Shown here piece after piece: positions 1-7,132 of a stretch of 8,926 nucleotides of DNA. Numbering within the stretch: the first letter of the stretch is position 1; each line of letters opens with the position of its first letter. A program made the translations under genes and the position numbers. The stretch is from an uncultured Planctomycetales bacterium (GTDB taxonomy: Bacteria; Planctomycetota; Planctomycetia; Isosphaerales; Isosphaeraceae), in NCBI GenBank assembly GCA_937997355.1, contig CALKTZ010000444.1, positions 1 through 8,926 on the forward strand. The letters are read 5' to 3'. The notes beneath the pieces are model-generated. The model had not been told where the DNA came from. It searched no databases and was given only the letters and a program-made list of their open reading frames with translations.

Positions 1-50
1 AGATGTCTCGTGTTGGATCGCCGAGAGCAAACTTCCGAGCGTGATCAATC

Positions 51-1937
51 ATGGCGATGTCGCGGCCTTTCCCGATTGGCGCGTTGTGGCGCCCGCCTTG
101 CCTTCTCCGGGGAATCGCGCGCGGCTATTTGCAACTAGCTCTGCTCGGGGCTCTCGCCCTGGCGGGGTGCCGGACGGTCGAGCCAATCTCTGCCTCATTG
201 ATCGACTCCCCGGCGGTCGTCGAAACGGCCCGGAGGGTTGCGGTCGGCTCGTCGCCCCCGCCGATCGATGCTTCGCAAGCAATCCGACGGGCGCGAGCGG
301 CCTGTCGTCAGGGATGGCTCGCCGAGCTTCACGGATCGGATGAGTCGGTCGATCGCTACTATGAGGGAGTTGCATTCGCTTACGCCGGATTCACAACCGC
401 TCTGGAGGGATCTCACGAGGCCAACCGCGCAACCTCCCTCTACAACGCCGCCATCGGCGATTGCCTCCGCGCCGCCCAGCGATTCGGCAGGCTCGACGCG
501 CGGTCGCACCTGACGGTCAACCTCCCCACCGGCTCGACGGTCATCCCCGTCGCTCACAAGGGGTTCGTCTGGGAGGCGTCCGATTTCCAGCAGCTCCTCG
601 ATCCCTGCGCGGCGCCTCAAAATCCCTCGCAGCATTTGTGTCACATGAGGGAGGGATTGGGCGCGCCTCAGGTCGTCCATCGCGAGAACCCCCAGATCAC
701 GGCCTCCGACCGCTTCCTGATGGATCGTTCGTTCTTCGCGGCGACCGCGATCCTCCGCCCCGATCTCGGACCCTGGCTGGGGAACGGCGAGCCCTCCGCG
801 AGCCCCGACGTGCTGGAACTCCACGACTCGATCCGCGTGCGAGACGTGGAGCTGGCCGGCCGGAAACGTCCCCTCGCCGCCGACCTCGACGCCTCGGTGG
901 CCTATGCCCAGGAGGCGATGGGGAGCCGCCAGTACACGATCACCGGCTTCCTGAACCCCAGCCTGGAATTGCAGAACGCCTCCCTCCGGCTCGCCGAGCC
1001 CTACCAGCCCGGCAAGGTCCCGTTCATCCTGGTCCACGGGCTGCTCGACAACCCCTATCACTTCACCGACATCGTCAATTCGCTCCGGGCCACGCCGGGA
1101 CTCGTGGACCGCTTCCAGATCGCGACCTTCCGCTACCCGACCGGGACGACGTTCCTCCGCTCGGGGGCCATGCTCCGCCGGGACCTGCATGCCTTCTCTT
1201 CGACCTTCGACCCTCAAGGGACCGACCCGGGCCTGCAAAACAGCGTGATGCTCGGCTTCAGCATGGGGGGCATGCTGACCAAGCTCCAGATCACCGCCAG
1301 CGGCGATGAGCTCTGGAAGATGGCCTGCAACGTTCCGCTCGGCTCGCTCGTCACCACGGAGGAAACCCGGGCCGTACTCGAGAAGATTTTCTTCTTCGAG
1401 CCGGTCCCCATCCTTAAGCGGGTGATCTTCCTGGCCACCCCGCACGACGGAGGCTCCCCGCCGACCCGGATCGCGGGACGCATCGCCTCCCCGATGGTCC
1501 GACGCCCGGCCGATACCGTGGCGATCGTCCAGCAGCTTCAGCGCGACAATCCCGGGCTCATCCGTCCCGAGTTCGCCAAAATCCCCACGAGCGTCGACCT
1601 CCTGACCAACCAGCCGCCGATCCTGGAGACCCTCCGCAGGCTCCCGGTCAACCCGGCGACCACTTATCACACGATCCTCGGCACGGGCTACTTTCCCCCT
1701 CCCCTGGATACCGGCGACACCGTCGTGAGCATAACGAGCGCCCGTTCGGACGGTGCCGCCAGCGAGCACCACGTCCGGGCCGTCCACTTCGATATCTGCT
1801 ACAAGCCCGAGGTGATCGTCGAGATCAAGCGTATCCTGCACGTTCATCTCGACGAACTCGGCATGACCCCCGAATCTCCAACTCCCGTCGCGGTGGGCCC
1901 TTCCGTGGCGCGTGCCGGCATTCGATCAGTGCGTTGA
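51..1937 (+). CDS. Lipoprotein alpha/beta-hydrolase (esterase/lipase-like), paralog 1
   Basis: Predicted outer- or inner-membrane-anchored serine hydrolase of 628 residues; the substrate is unknown. The N-terminus has basic residues (to R24), a hydrophobic stretch about 27-39 and a textbook lipobox L37-A38-G39-C40, so Cys40 should be lipidated after signal peptidase II cleavage. Residues about 70-310 form a conserved region I do not recognise, shared with the paralog at 3559-5130. The hydrolase core starts near residue 322 with FILVHG (VHG 328-330, oxyanion region), followed by the nucleophile elbow G402-F-S404-M-G-G. Likely acid is D556 (TGDTVVS) and likely base H579 (AVHFDIC); these are inferred from position in the fold. 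The ATG at 51 is used; an in-frame ATG at 57 is equally possible and neither has a strong Shine-Dalgarno site. Compared with the paralog it has about 20 extra C-terminal residues, and this tail overlaps the convergent gene by 12 bases. Lipase, esterase or acyltransferase cannot be told apart from sequence. Confidence 0.87.
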   Translation: MAMSRPFPIGALWRPPCLLRGIARGYLQLALLGALALAGCRTVEPISASLIDSPAVVETARRVAVGSSPPPIDASQAIRRARAACRQGWLAELHGSDESVDRYYEGVAFAYAGFTTALEGSHEANRATSLYNAAIGDCLRAAQRFGRLDARSHLTVNLPTGSTVIPVAHKGFVWEASDFQQLLDPCAAPQNPSQHLCHMREGLGAPQVVHRENPQITASDRFLMDRSFFAATAILRPDLGPWLGNGEPSASPDVLELHDSIRVRDVELAGRKRPLAADLDASVAYAQEAMGSRQYTITGFLNPSLELQNASLRLAEPYQPGKVPFILVHGLLDNPYHFTDIVNSLRATPGLVDRFQIATFRYPTGTTFLRSGAMLRRDLHAFSSTFDPQGTDPGLQNSVMLGFSMGGMLTKLQITASGDELWKMACNVPLGSLVTTEETRAVLEKIFFFEPVPILKRVIFLATPHDGGSPPTRIAGRIASPMVRRPADTVAIVQQLQRDNPGLIRPEFAKIPTSVDLLTNQPPILETLRRLPVNPATTYHTILGTGYFPPPLDTGDTVVSITSARSDGAASEHHVRAVHFDICYKPEVIVEIKRILHVHLDELGMTPESPTPVAVGPSVARAGIRSVR

Positions 1938-3128
1938 TCGACTCCGATTCCGCAGGGCTGCCGAGCCCCGCCGCCATGCGGGCGACAGGGATGGTCCGGC
2001 CGGATGGATCTTCTTCGACCGAGAGGACATGAAAGCAAGAACCGATCCCTGTGATCGGATCGACGCTCGCGGGGAGCGTCGACGATAACGCGCGGCCATC
2101 GCTGCGATGGGAATGATCCAGGTGATCGAGACGCCACCGTTCCAGGTTTGCCGATCCATCGGATCGGCTCGCAACGTCAGCCGGTCCCGCAATCCCGTTC
2201 GTTGACCGTCGTCGGGGATTGAATCCTCGGGCGGTTGATCTTCGACGCCGGAGAGCCAATTCCCCATGGAGCCGGCGATGCGGTCGATCCATTCGGTCGA
2301 AACGAGGACGGCCAGGTCCTCCTCCGCGGACCTTTCCCTGGAATCGGACCGATTCACGAGCGGTCCCGTTCGCTGAGCCTCGGCTCGTCCGCCTTCTTCC
2401 TTCGGGATGAAGTGCCCTGGATTGAGCCCTGGGCCGGCGTCGGCCAAGGCGAGTGCCAGGGGCCCCCTCTCCACGGCCGGGCCGACGACCTCGACATGCT
2501 CGCTGAAGGCCGTTGGCGCTCCCAAAGGCAGAGACTCGGGAAGTAGCGAGAGCCCGACCGCCAAGGCCGGAGAGGAGGGCGGGCTCACCGAATTCGGAGA
2601 CGTTCCACCGGGCGCGACAGGTGGCGCGAATGAGACGTTCAGCGGAGCGACCCCCGACGCTGCCGCGACCGGCAGTGAGATCGCCGACGACTGGCCGGCG
2701 CCGTTGTCCAGGAGCAATTCCCAATCGATGTGAACCGGCCCCGTCCCCTCGGCGACGGCGGTGAGTCGGTAATCGCCCGCCTCGAGCCGAAAGCGGTAGA
2801 CCTGGTAGTCGGAGCCGTCCGGGGTGATGGTCGCTTTGCCGGAGGGGCCACTCACGATCAGGGCGATGCGATCTCCGGTGTAATGACACCACAGCACGAA
2901 GTCTCCCGCGAAATCGAGCTTCAGTCGAAAGGTACTCCTCCCCCCCGGCGCGATCGAGGCGACGTCCCGGACGCCCGCCGAAGCCTGCCGTGCGTTGATC
3001 GTGCCGAGATCGCGCGCGGGGCTTGCCGAATAGTCGTGCCGGCCGCTCTCGTAGATTGCCGAGGCGCAGAGAATTCGGCCTTCGAGCGATTGACAGCAGA
3101 AGTCGGCTTGCCGGTATGGTCGTCTCAT
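1926..3128 (-). CDS. Predicted exported protein with LEPR-XLL-like N-terminal motif
   Basis: A 400-residue protein of unknown function. Residues 15-24 read LEGRILCASA, resembling the LEPR-XLL motif found near the N-terminus of many planctomycete surface proteins; there is no ordinary long hydrophobic signal peptide. Residues about 58-140 (IAPGGRSTFRLKLDFAGDF ... RLEAGDYRLTAVAEGTGPVH) look like a beta-sandwich of the pre-peptidase C-terminal (PPC) type. Residues about 145-300 are Pro/Ser/Gly-rich, probably a linker. A hydrophobic segment VSITWIIPIAAMAA (333-346) is followed by basic residues, which could be a C-terminal membrane anchor. The last 50 residues are Arg/Ser-rich and read less like protein than the neighbouring frame, so a late frameshift is possible. 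ATG at 3126-3128 is preceded by a GGAAG Shine-Dalgarno-like element, 7 bases away, inside the palindrome GGAAGTACTTCC. The gene is convergent with the first hydrolase and divergent from the second. Alternative: an ordinary secreted hypothetical protein with the PPC-like fold as its only ordered part. Confidence 0.68.
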   Translation of the reverse strand: MRRPYRQADFCCQSLEGRILCASAIYESGRHDYSASPARDLGTINARQASAGVRDVASIAPGGRSTFRLKLDFAGDFVLWCHYTGDRIALIVSGPSGKATITPDGSDYQVYRFRLEAGDYRLTAVAEGTGPVHIDWELLLDNGAGQSSAISLPVAAASGVAPLNVSFAPPVAPGGTSPNSVSPPSSPALAVGLSLLPESLPLGAPTAFSEHVEVVGPAVERGPLALALADAGPGLNPGHFIPKEEGGRAEAQRTGPLVNRSDSRERSAEEDLAVLVSTEWIDRIAGSMGNWLSGVEDQPPEDSIPDDGQRTGLRDRLTLRADPMDRQTWNGGVSITWIIPIAAMAARYRRRSPRASIRSQGSVLAFMSSRSKKIHPAGPSLSPAWRRGSAALRNRSRSTH

Positions 3129-3558
3129 GGAAGTACTTCCTTCCTCTCGGACGGCCGATCAAAGCCGCCAGAGCAAGGATAGGCCCGGCGGACGGGCACG
3201 CTCGTGCATTCGGAAAAAACCGCAAAGCACGTGGCGTTCCGTCAACCCATGGGTCGAATTTTTACTCGGATCTCAACAATTGTCTCAATTTTTCCGATCC
3301 AGCGGCCGATACCGGACAAGCTCGGATGTAGGATCGCCGGTCAGACCACATTTCGACGAGGGCTTGCTCGATTCCGGTCACAACGGCCCCCCCTCACGCC
3401 CGAAGCGGCGAGGCGCCAGGAGGCCCGGCCCGAACCAATTCGGGGGCCTGGGTTGCGGGGGTTCTTGCGCTCTCGACGGTCTTGACGGCCTGCCTCGGAC
3501 CGAAGCCGACGAGGGCCGCCGGCGCGCATGAGGCGGTTTCGCAATCCGGGATCGCGCC
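3129..3558. promoter_or_regulatory. Divergent intergenic region between exported-protein gene and second hydrolase
   Basis: This 430-base stretch must contain the promoters for both flanking genes, but I cannot place -35/-10 boxes with confidence. An AT-richer patch at about 3207-3300 stands out and holds two short palindromes, ACCCATGGGT (3245-3254) and ACAATTGT (3276-3283), and a TCTCAA direct repeat (3271-3276 and 3283-3288). At 3129-3140, directly before the minus-strand start codon, is the perfect palindrome GGAAGTACTTCC. At 3327-3339 the sequence TGTAGGATCGCCG matches TGTTGGATCGCCG at 11-23 upstream of the first hydrolase in 12 of 13 positions, possibly a relic of the duplication. The right end codes for a displaced lipoprotein signal peptide, listed separately. 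Regulatory meaning is inference. Confidence 0.4.
3431..3558 (+). pseudogene. Out-of-frame lipoprotein signal peptide remnant of the second hydrolase
   Basis: Read in the frame one base later than the downstream hydrolase frame, this segment encodes RTNSG, then a hydrophobic run AWVAGVLALSTVLTA, then Cys at 3491-3493, giving a good lipobox L-T-A-C. This is the expected N-terminus for the paralog at 3559-5130, whose sister at 51-1937 has a matching lipobox. The frame carries on to GIAPC before the homologous sequence continues in the other frame. No ATG or GTG in the signal frame precedes it after the TAG at 3329-3331; the only ATG (3326) is followed at once by that TAG, and the only TTG (3482) lies inside the hydrophobic run. 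From lipobox Cys to the shared SVD motif is 98 bases here and 177 in the sister gene, a difference of 79, which is not a multiple of three. The remnant is seen directly; loss of function is inferred, and a sequencing error remains possible. Confidence 0.6.
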
Positions 3559-5130
3559 TTGCTTGCCGAGAAGACCGGTGACGAACGGAGCGTCGATCTC
3601 CACTATCAGGCGGTCGCATATGCGTATGCCGTCCTGATCTCGTCGGCGGAACGAGACGGCGAGATCGCCAACCGCGCCATCCAGATCTACAACGAGAGTG
3701 TCTCGGGCTGCCTCCGAACGGCCGACCGATTCGGCCGGATCAATCCTCGGTCGAGCCTCGTGATCAACGGCCCCTCGGGAGCAATCCACGTCCCCGTGGT
3801 CCATCGCGGCTTCGTCTGGCCCTCCGGCGAGTTCGCCAGGCTCAGGAATGCGTGCCCCGCTCCACTCAACATCTCGCAACGACGGCCTCATTGCCGTTTC
3901 GGGCTGGGCTCGAGTGAGGTGGTCGAGCGGCCCAACCCGAGGCTCACGACGTCGGATCGATTCCTCCCCAATCGTGCCTTCTTCCCGGCGACGGCCGTCC
4001 TCCGCCCCGATCTCACCCCCTGGCTAGGCTCGCCCGTCGCCTCATCGGAGGGCGACGTTCTGGAGCTTTACGACCCGATCCGGGCACGGACGGTCGAGCT
4101 GGCCGGGGAGCAATTCCCCCTCTCGGCCGATTTCGACGCCCCGCTCGCCTTCGCCCACGAAGCCGAGCAGAGCCGCAAGACGATCCGCGAGGCATTCCGC
4201 GACCCCGACAAGCAGCTCCACCGGGTCGGGATCGAGCTGCTGGAACCGCAACAGCCCGGCAAGGTCTGGCTGGTCCTGGTCCACGGCCTGCGCGACGACC
4301 CGTTCCACTTCACCGACATGATCGGCGCGCTCCGGTCGCGCCCCGGTTTCTTGGATCGCTACCAGATCGCGGTCTTCCGCTATCCGACGGGGGACACCTT
4401 CCTGCGGTCGGCCGCCCAGCTTCGCGCGAGCCTGCGAGACGTGGCCGCGACCTTCGACCCCTCGGGCGTCGACCCGGGCGTCCAGAATATGGTGGTGGTC
4501 GGATTCAGCATGGGGGGCCTGCTGGCGAAGCTGCAAATCGCCCGGAGCGGAGACGCGCTCTGGGCGCATGCGTCGCCCAGGCCGCTGGACTCGCTCGTCA
4601 CGGCCGAGTCGTCGCGGGAGTTGCTCCGAGAGTGCTTCCACTTCGAGCCGGTCGACTCGGTCCGCCGGGTCATCTACGTCGCCACCCCGCACGACGGCGC
4701 CTCGATCCCCACCCAGATCCTGGGACGGACCTACACGCGCTTCCTCCGGCAGCCCTCCGACACGCATTCCATCGCCGAGCAGCTCGTGCGAGACAACGGA
4801 GACGCCATCCTGCCGTTCCTGAAGGACATGCCGTCAAGCCTCGACCTGATGAGCCACGCACGCCCCTTCCTGCGCACGATGAGGCGGATTCCGGTCAACC
4901 CCGGGGCCATCCAGCACACGATCGCCGGCACGTCGTACCTCCCCCCGGCGATCGCCCGAGGCGACGGCGTGATGTCGCTCGAAAGCGCCCACGTCGAGGA
5001 GGCGGCCAGCGAGACCTGGGTCCCCGCGATCCACACCAACATCTGCACCAACCTCGCCGTCATCGCCGAAGTCGAACGCATCCTCAAGGTTCACTTGCGG
5101 GAGATGGGGATGCCCGTCGAGTCGGAATGA
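3559..5130 (+). CDS. Alpha/beta-hydrolase, paralog 2, probably N-terminally disrupted
   Basis: The 523-residue reading frame is homologous to the hydrolase at 51-1937 over nearly its whole length; around the nucleophile about two thirds of residues match by eye. Visible elements are WLVLVHG (VHG 241-243), the nucleophile elbow G315-F-S317-M-G-G, VATPHDG (374-380), a likely acid D469 (RGDGVMS) and a likely base H492 (AIHTNIC). The conserved unknown N-terminal region is present from about residue 8 (DERSVD ... AVAYAY) to about 225. The TTG start at 3559 is a default: the in-frame stop is at 3529-3531, and no ATG lies near. A lipoprotein signal peptide exists just upstream in another frame, so the true gene probably began near 3360-3430 and is now frameshifted. 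The catalytic core is intact, so either the damage is recent, translation starts internally giving a cytoplasmic enzyme, or the assembly has indels. It is convergent with the Mur-ligase gene, 67 bases away. Confidence 0.75.
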   Translation: MLAEKTGDERSVDLHYQAVAYAYAVLISSAERDGEIANRAIQIYNESVSGCLRTADRFGRINPRSSLVINGPSGAIHVPVVHRGFVWPSGEFARLRNACPAPLNISQRRPHCRFGLGSSEVVERPNPRLTTSDRFLPNRAFFPATAVLRPDLTPWLGSPVASSEGDVLELYDPIRARTVELAGEQFPLSADFDAPLAFAHEAEQSRKTIREAFRDPDKQLHRVGIELLEPQQPGKVWLVLVHGLRDDPFHFTDMIGALRSRPGFLDRYQIAVFRYPTGDTFLRSAAQLRASLRDVAATFDPSGVDPGVQNMVVVGFSMGGLLAKLQIARSGDALWAHASPRPLDSLVTAESSRELLRECFHFEPVDSVRRVIYVATPHDGASIPTQILGRTYTRFLRQPSDTHSIAEQLVRDNGDAILPFLKDMPSSLDLMSHARPFLRTMRRIPVNPGAIQHTIAGTSYLPPAIARGDGVMSLESAHVEEAASETWVPAIHTNICTNLAVIAEVERILKVHLREMGMPVESE

Positions 5131-5197
5131 CGGCGGAACGCGCTTGCCGATCGATCCATCCGGACACCCTGCCCGCGAGCGTTCCCAAAAGCAGGGT

Positions 5198-6763
5198 TCA
5201 GGCCGAATTCCGGCGTCGTTCGAGTCGGGACCGCAGCCAGTTTCGGGCGATGGCCGCGTCGTCGAAGTGGACGATCCGGTCGGCGAGGATCTGGAGCGTG
5301 TGACGCCCTTTCCCCGCGATCAGGACCACGTCGCCGGGCTGGGCGTCGGCGAGCGCCGCCTCGATGGCGAGGGCGCGGTCCATCTGGACGAGGGCCTTGC
5401 CGGGCCGGTGGAGGCCCCCCAGGAGGTCGTCGACGATCCGGTTCGGGTCTTCCGATCGAGGGTTGCCGAGGGTGATGATCAGGCGGTCGGCGCCCCGTTC
5501 GGCGGCGGTCGCGAGCTGCCGTCGCTCCTCGCCTTCGCGCCCGCCTTCTCCGCCGAGCACGCAATGGACCCGGCCTCCGGAAATCCCCCGCAAGGCGGCG
5601 AGGGCCTCGAAAAGCTCGCCGGGAGTCTGGGCGTCGTCGATCCGGACGTCGAAGGGCTGCCCTTCGTCGATCGCCTGGAGCCGGCCGGCGATCGTCTCGC
5701 ACCCTTCCAGGGCCGCGGCGACGGCCGACGCGTCGATCTCGAGCGCCCAGGCGGCGGCGGCGGCGGCCAGGGCGCTCGTCACCTGGCGTCGGCCGATCAG
5801 CTTCGACGTGATCTCGAGCTCGCGGTGGAAGCCCCGAATCCGGAACGCCGAGCCGCTCGCGTCGAGCCGGTCGATCCTCGCGGTCACGTCCGCGGGCCGA
5901 TCGATGCCGAAGGTCACGCGATGGGCGTCGAGATTGACCGAGCCGAGCAGCTCGGCATGGGGGTCGTCGGCGTTCACGACGGCCACTCCGCCGGGGACGA
6001 TCCGGCGGAACAGCTTCGCCTTGGCGCGTCGATTCTTGATCAGGGTCTCGGCGGGAAATCCGAACGGGACCGAGACGTCGGTCGCGATGGCCGCTTGCAG
6101 CTCGATCCCCTCGGCGCGGCGGTATTCCAGGGCGGGCCCGGAGAATTCGACCACCCCGGAATCGCAACCGCGATCGACCATCTCGCCCAGCATCGCGGCC
6201 AGGCCCGCCGCGCCCGGGCCGGAGAGCGGACCGGAGCCCGATCGCGAGCCCGCCACTTTCCCCGGGCCGAACCCCGCGCCGATCGGCCGGGTCGCCACCC
6301 CGTCGGACCAGCCGAGCGAGCCGACGAGGCCGCAACGTTCCCCCGAGGCTTCGAGGATGGATCGCATCAGGAGGCCGGTGACCGTCTTGCCGAAGGTGCC
6401 GGTCACGCCGACCGTTTTGAGGCTCTTCGCCGGATCGCCGGCAAGCGCGTGGCAAATCCTCGCGTGCGCGGCCCTCGAATCGGTCACGACGACCTGGAGC
6501 CGCCCGGCCAACTCGTTCGGGCGTTCCACCACGACCCCCGCCGCCCCTCGTTCGAGCGCCTCGCGGATGAATGCGTGGCCATCGTATCCCTCCCCCCGAA
6601 CCGCGACGAACACCTGACCCGGGTCGAGCCGGCGATGATCGTCCGAGCAGCCGGAGACTTCCCAATCGGGGCATCCCTCGAAGCTCGCCCCGGTCAGGAG
6701 GCGACGCAAACTGACCGACGGGATTCCCTGCTGAGCCTGGCGGTCCACGAACCAGCGCGCCAT
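5198..6763 (-). CDS. Divergent Mur ligase, MurE-like (UDP-N-acetylmuramyl-tripeptide synthetase family)
   Basis: A 521-residue ATP-dependent amide ligase-like cytoplasmic protein. Mur-ligase N-domain: SGCSDDHRRLDPGQVFVAVRG (37-57), cf. the DSR..PG..FVA signature. Central domain: P-loop G122-T-F-G-K126-T127-V-T (canonical GTNGKTT), E206 of VEFSGPAL where MurE has ExSSHAL, RAKAKLF with K248 as the likely carbamylated lysine, and NADDP (264-268). C-domain: DDAQTP (376-381; MurE DYAHTP), NPRSEDP (434-440; MurE DNPRxEDP with the first Asp replaced by G433) and LIAGKGRHT (481-489). Length is as expected for MurE. The motif HxDYHG is not recognisable (DVSVPFGFP, 229-237), and residues 161-187 are a Gly/Ser-rich stretch. 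I infer a paralog whose substrate differs from UDP-MurNAc-dipeptide, or one losing activity; being the sole MurE is less likely but not excluded. ATG at 6761-6763 is supported by AAGGAGG 9 bases upstream. It stands alone, not in a dcw cluster. Confidence 0.85.
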   Translation of the reverse strand: MARWFVDRQAQQGIPSVSLRRLLTGASFEGCPDWEVSGCSDDHRRLDPGQVFVAVRGEGYDGHAFIREALERGAAGVVVERPNELAGRLQVVVTDSRAAHARICHALAGDPAKSLKTVGVTGTFGKTVTGLLMRSILEASGERCGLVGSLGWSDGVATRPIGAGFGPGKVAGSRSGSGPLSGPGAAGLAAMLGEMVDRGCDSGVVEFSGPALEYRRAEGIELQAAIATDVSVPFGFPAETLIKNRRAKAKLFRRIVPGGVAVVNADDPHAELLGSVNLDAHRVTFGIDRPADVTARIDRLDASGSAFRIRGFHRELEITSKLIGRRQVTSALAAAAAAWALEIDASAVAAALEGCETIAGRLQAIDEGQPFDVRIDDAQTPGELFEALAALRGISGGRVHCVLGGEGGREGEERRQLATAAERGADRLIITLGNPRSEDPNRIVDDLLGGLHRPGKALVQMDRALAIEAALADAQPGDVVLIAGKGRHTLQILADRIVHFDDAAIARNWLRSRLERRRNSA

Positions 6764-6772
6764 CGGCTTGTG

Positions 6773-6779
6773 CCTCCTT
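6773..6779 (-). promoter_or_regulatory. Shine-Dalgarno site of the MurE-like gene
   Basis: On the minus strand AAGGAGG lies 9 bases before the ATG at 6761-6763. It is the only near-consensus ribosome binding site in the window and fixes this start codon. Confidence 0.75.
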
Positions 6780-7062
6780 GCCTGAGTCTGCCTGCCGTCC
6801 TAGCCGGCTTCCGTCCTGATCCCGAGTCCGACCCTCGAACCGCGCCGGTTCCTCGGCGGAACGGCCCGATCTTCCTACTGGCACGAGATTTCCGATTGCA
6901 GGAGGTTTGGCCTGAATCCCTGGCCTCGCCCCCCGGCGGGGTGATTCGCATGGAGGTGGCGGCATTCTTGGGCAATCTTCAAAAAAAGACAATCCCAAGA
7001 CTCAAGTCCCGAAGCGATTCTGCCGACGAGGCGGATTATCCTCGCGGACGTCGCCGGTTCTC
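6780..7062. other. Intergenic region upstream of the MurE-like gene
   Basis: About 280 bases between the Mur-ligase ribosome site and the fic-side hairpin, where the Mur-ligase promoter should be. I see no convincing -35/-10 pair. The one local structure is a 7-bp inverted repeat TCTTGGG (6966-6972) / CCCAAGA (6994-7000) around an A7 run at 6981-6987; read on the minus strand it gives a T7 run in the loop, so it is not a normal terminator. No reading frame here looks coding on either strand. Confidence 0.4.
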
Positions 7063-7111
7063 CCAATGCGCAAAAGTCCAAAACGGGGGGTTTTGGACTT
7101 TTGCGCATTGG
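7063..7111. repeat. Perfect long hairpin, copy 1 (3' side of fic)
   Basis: Two perfectly complementary 22-base arms, 7063-7084 and 7090-7111, starting CCAATGCGCAAAAGTCC, enclose the loop GGGGG. The same arms recur at 8648-8704 with loop CCCCC. It starts 22 bases past the fic stop codon, so it could stop or stabilise fic transcripts; no T-run follows on either strand, so it is not a standard intrinsic terminator. A dispersed REP/MITE-like palindrome is the other reading. Confidence 0.9.
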
Positions 7112-7132
7112 TTGGTCGGATGTCACTCTCTC

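Noticed and set aside
41..343. A GTG-started 100-codon frame overlapping the start of hydrolase 1
   Set aside because: No domain and out of frame with a gene that has a clear lipoprotein signal.
195..1847. A 550-codon minus-strand frame opposite the first hydrolase
   Set aside because: It is Arg/Gly/Asp/Glu-rich with no motif and mirrors the third-position bias of the real gene.
5166..5197. Inverted repeat ACCCTGC / GCAGGGT between the convergent hydrolase 2 and Mur-ligase genes, as a terminator
   Set aside because: Only 7 bp with an 18-base loop and no T-run; too weak to call.
5091..6998. A 635-codon minus-strand frame overlapping the Mur ligase in another frame
   Set aside because: Very Arg/Pro/Gly-rich, no motifs, while the alternative frame has the full set of Mur-ligase landmarks and a strong ribosome site.
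6875..7126. An 83-codon minus-strand frame downstream of fic
   Set aside because: Its N-terminal part is simply translated hairpin sequence and it has no ribosome site or family resemblance.
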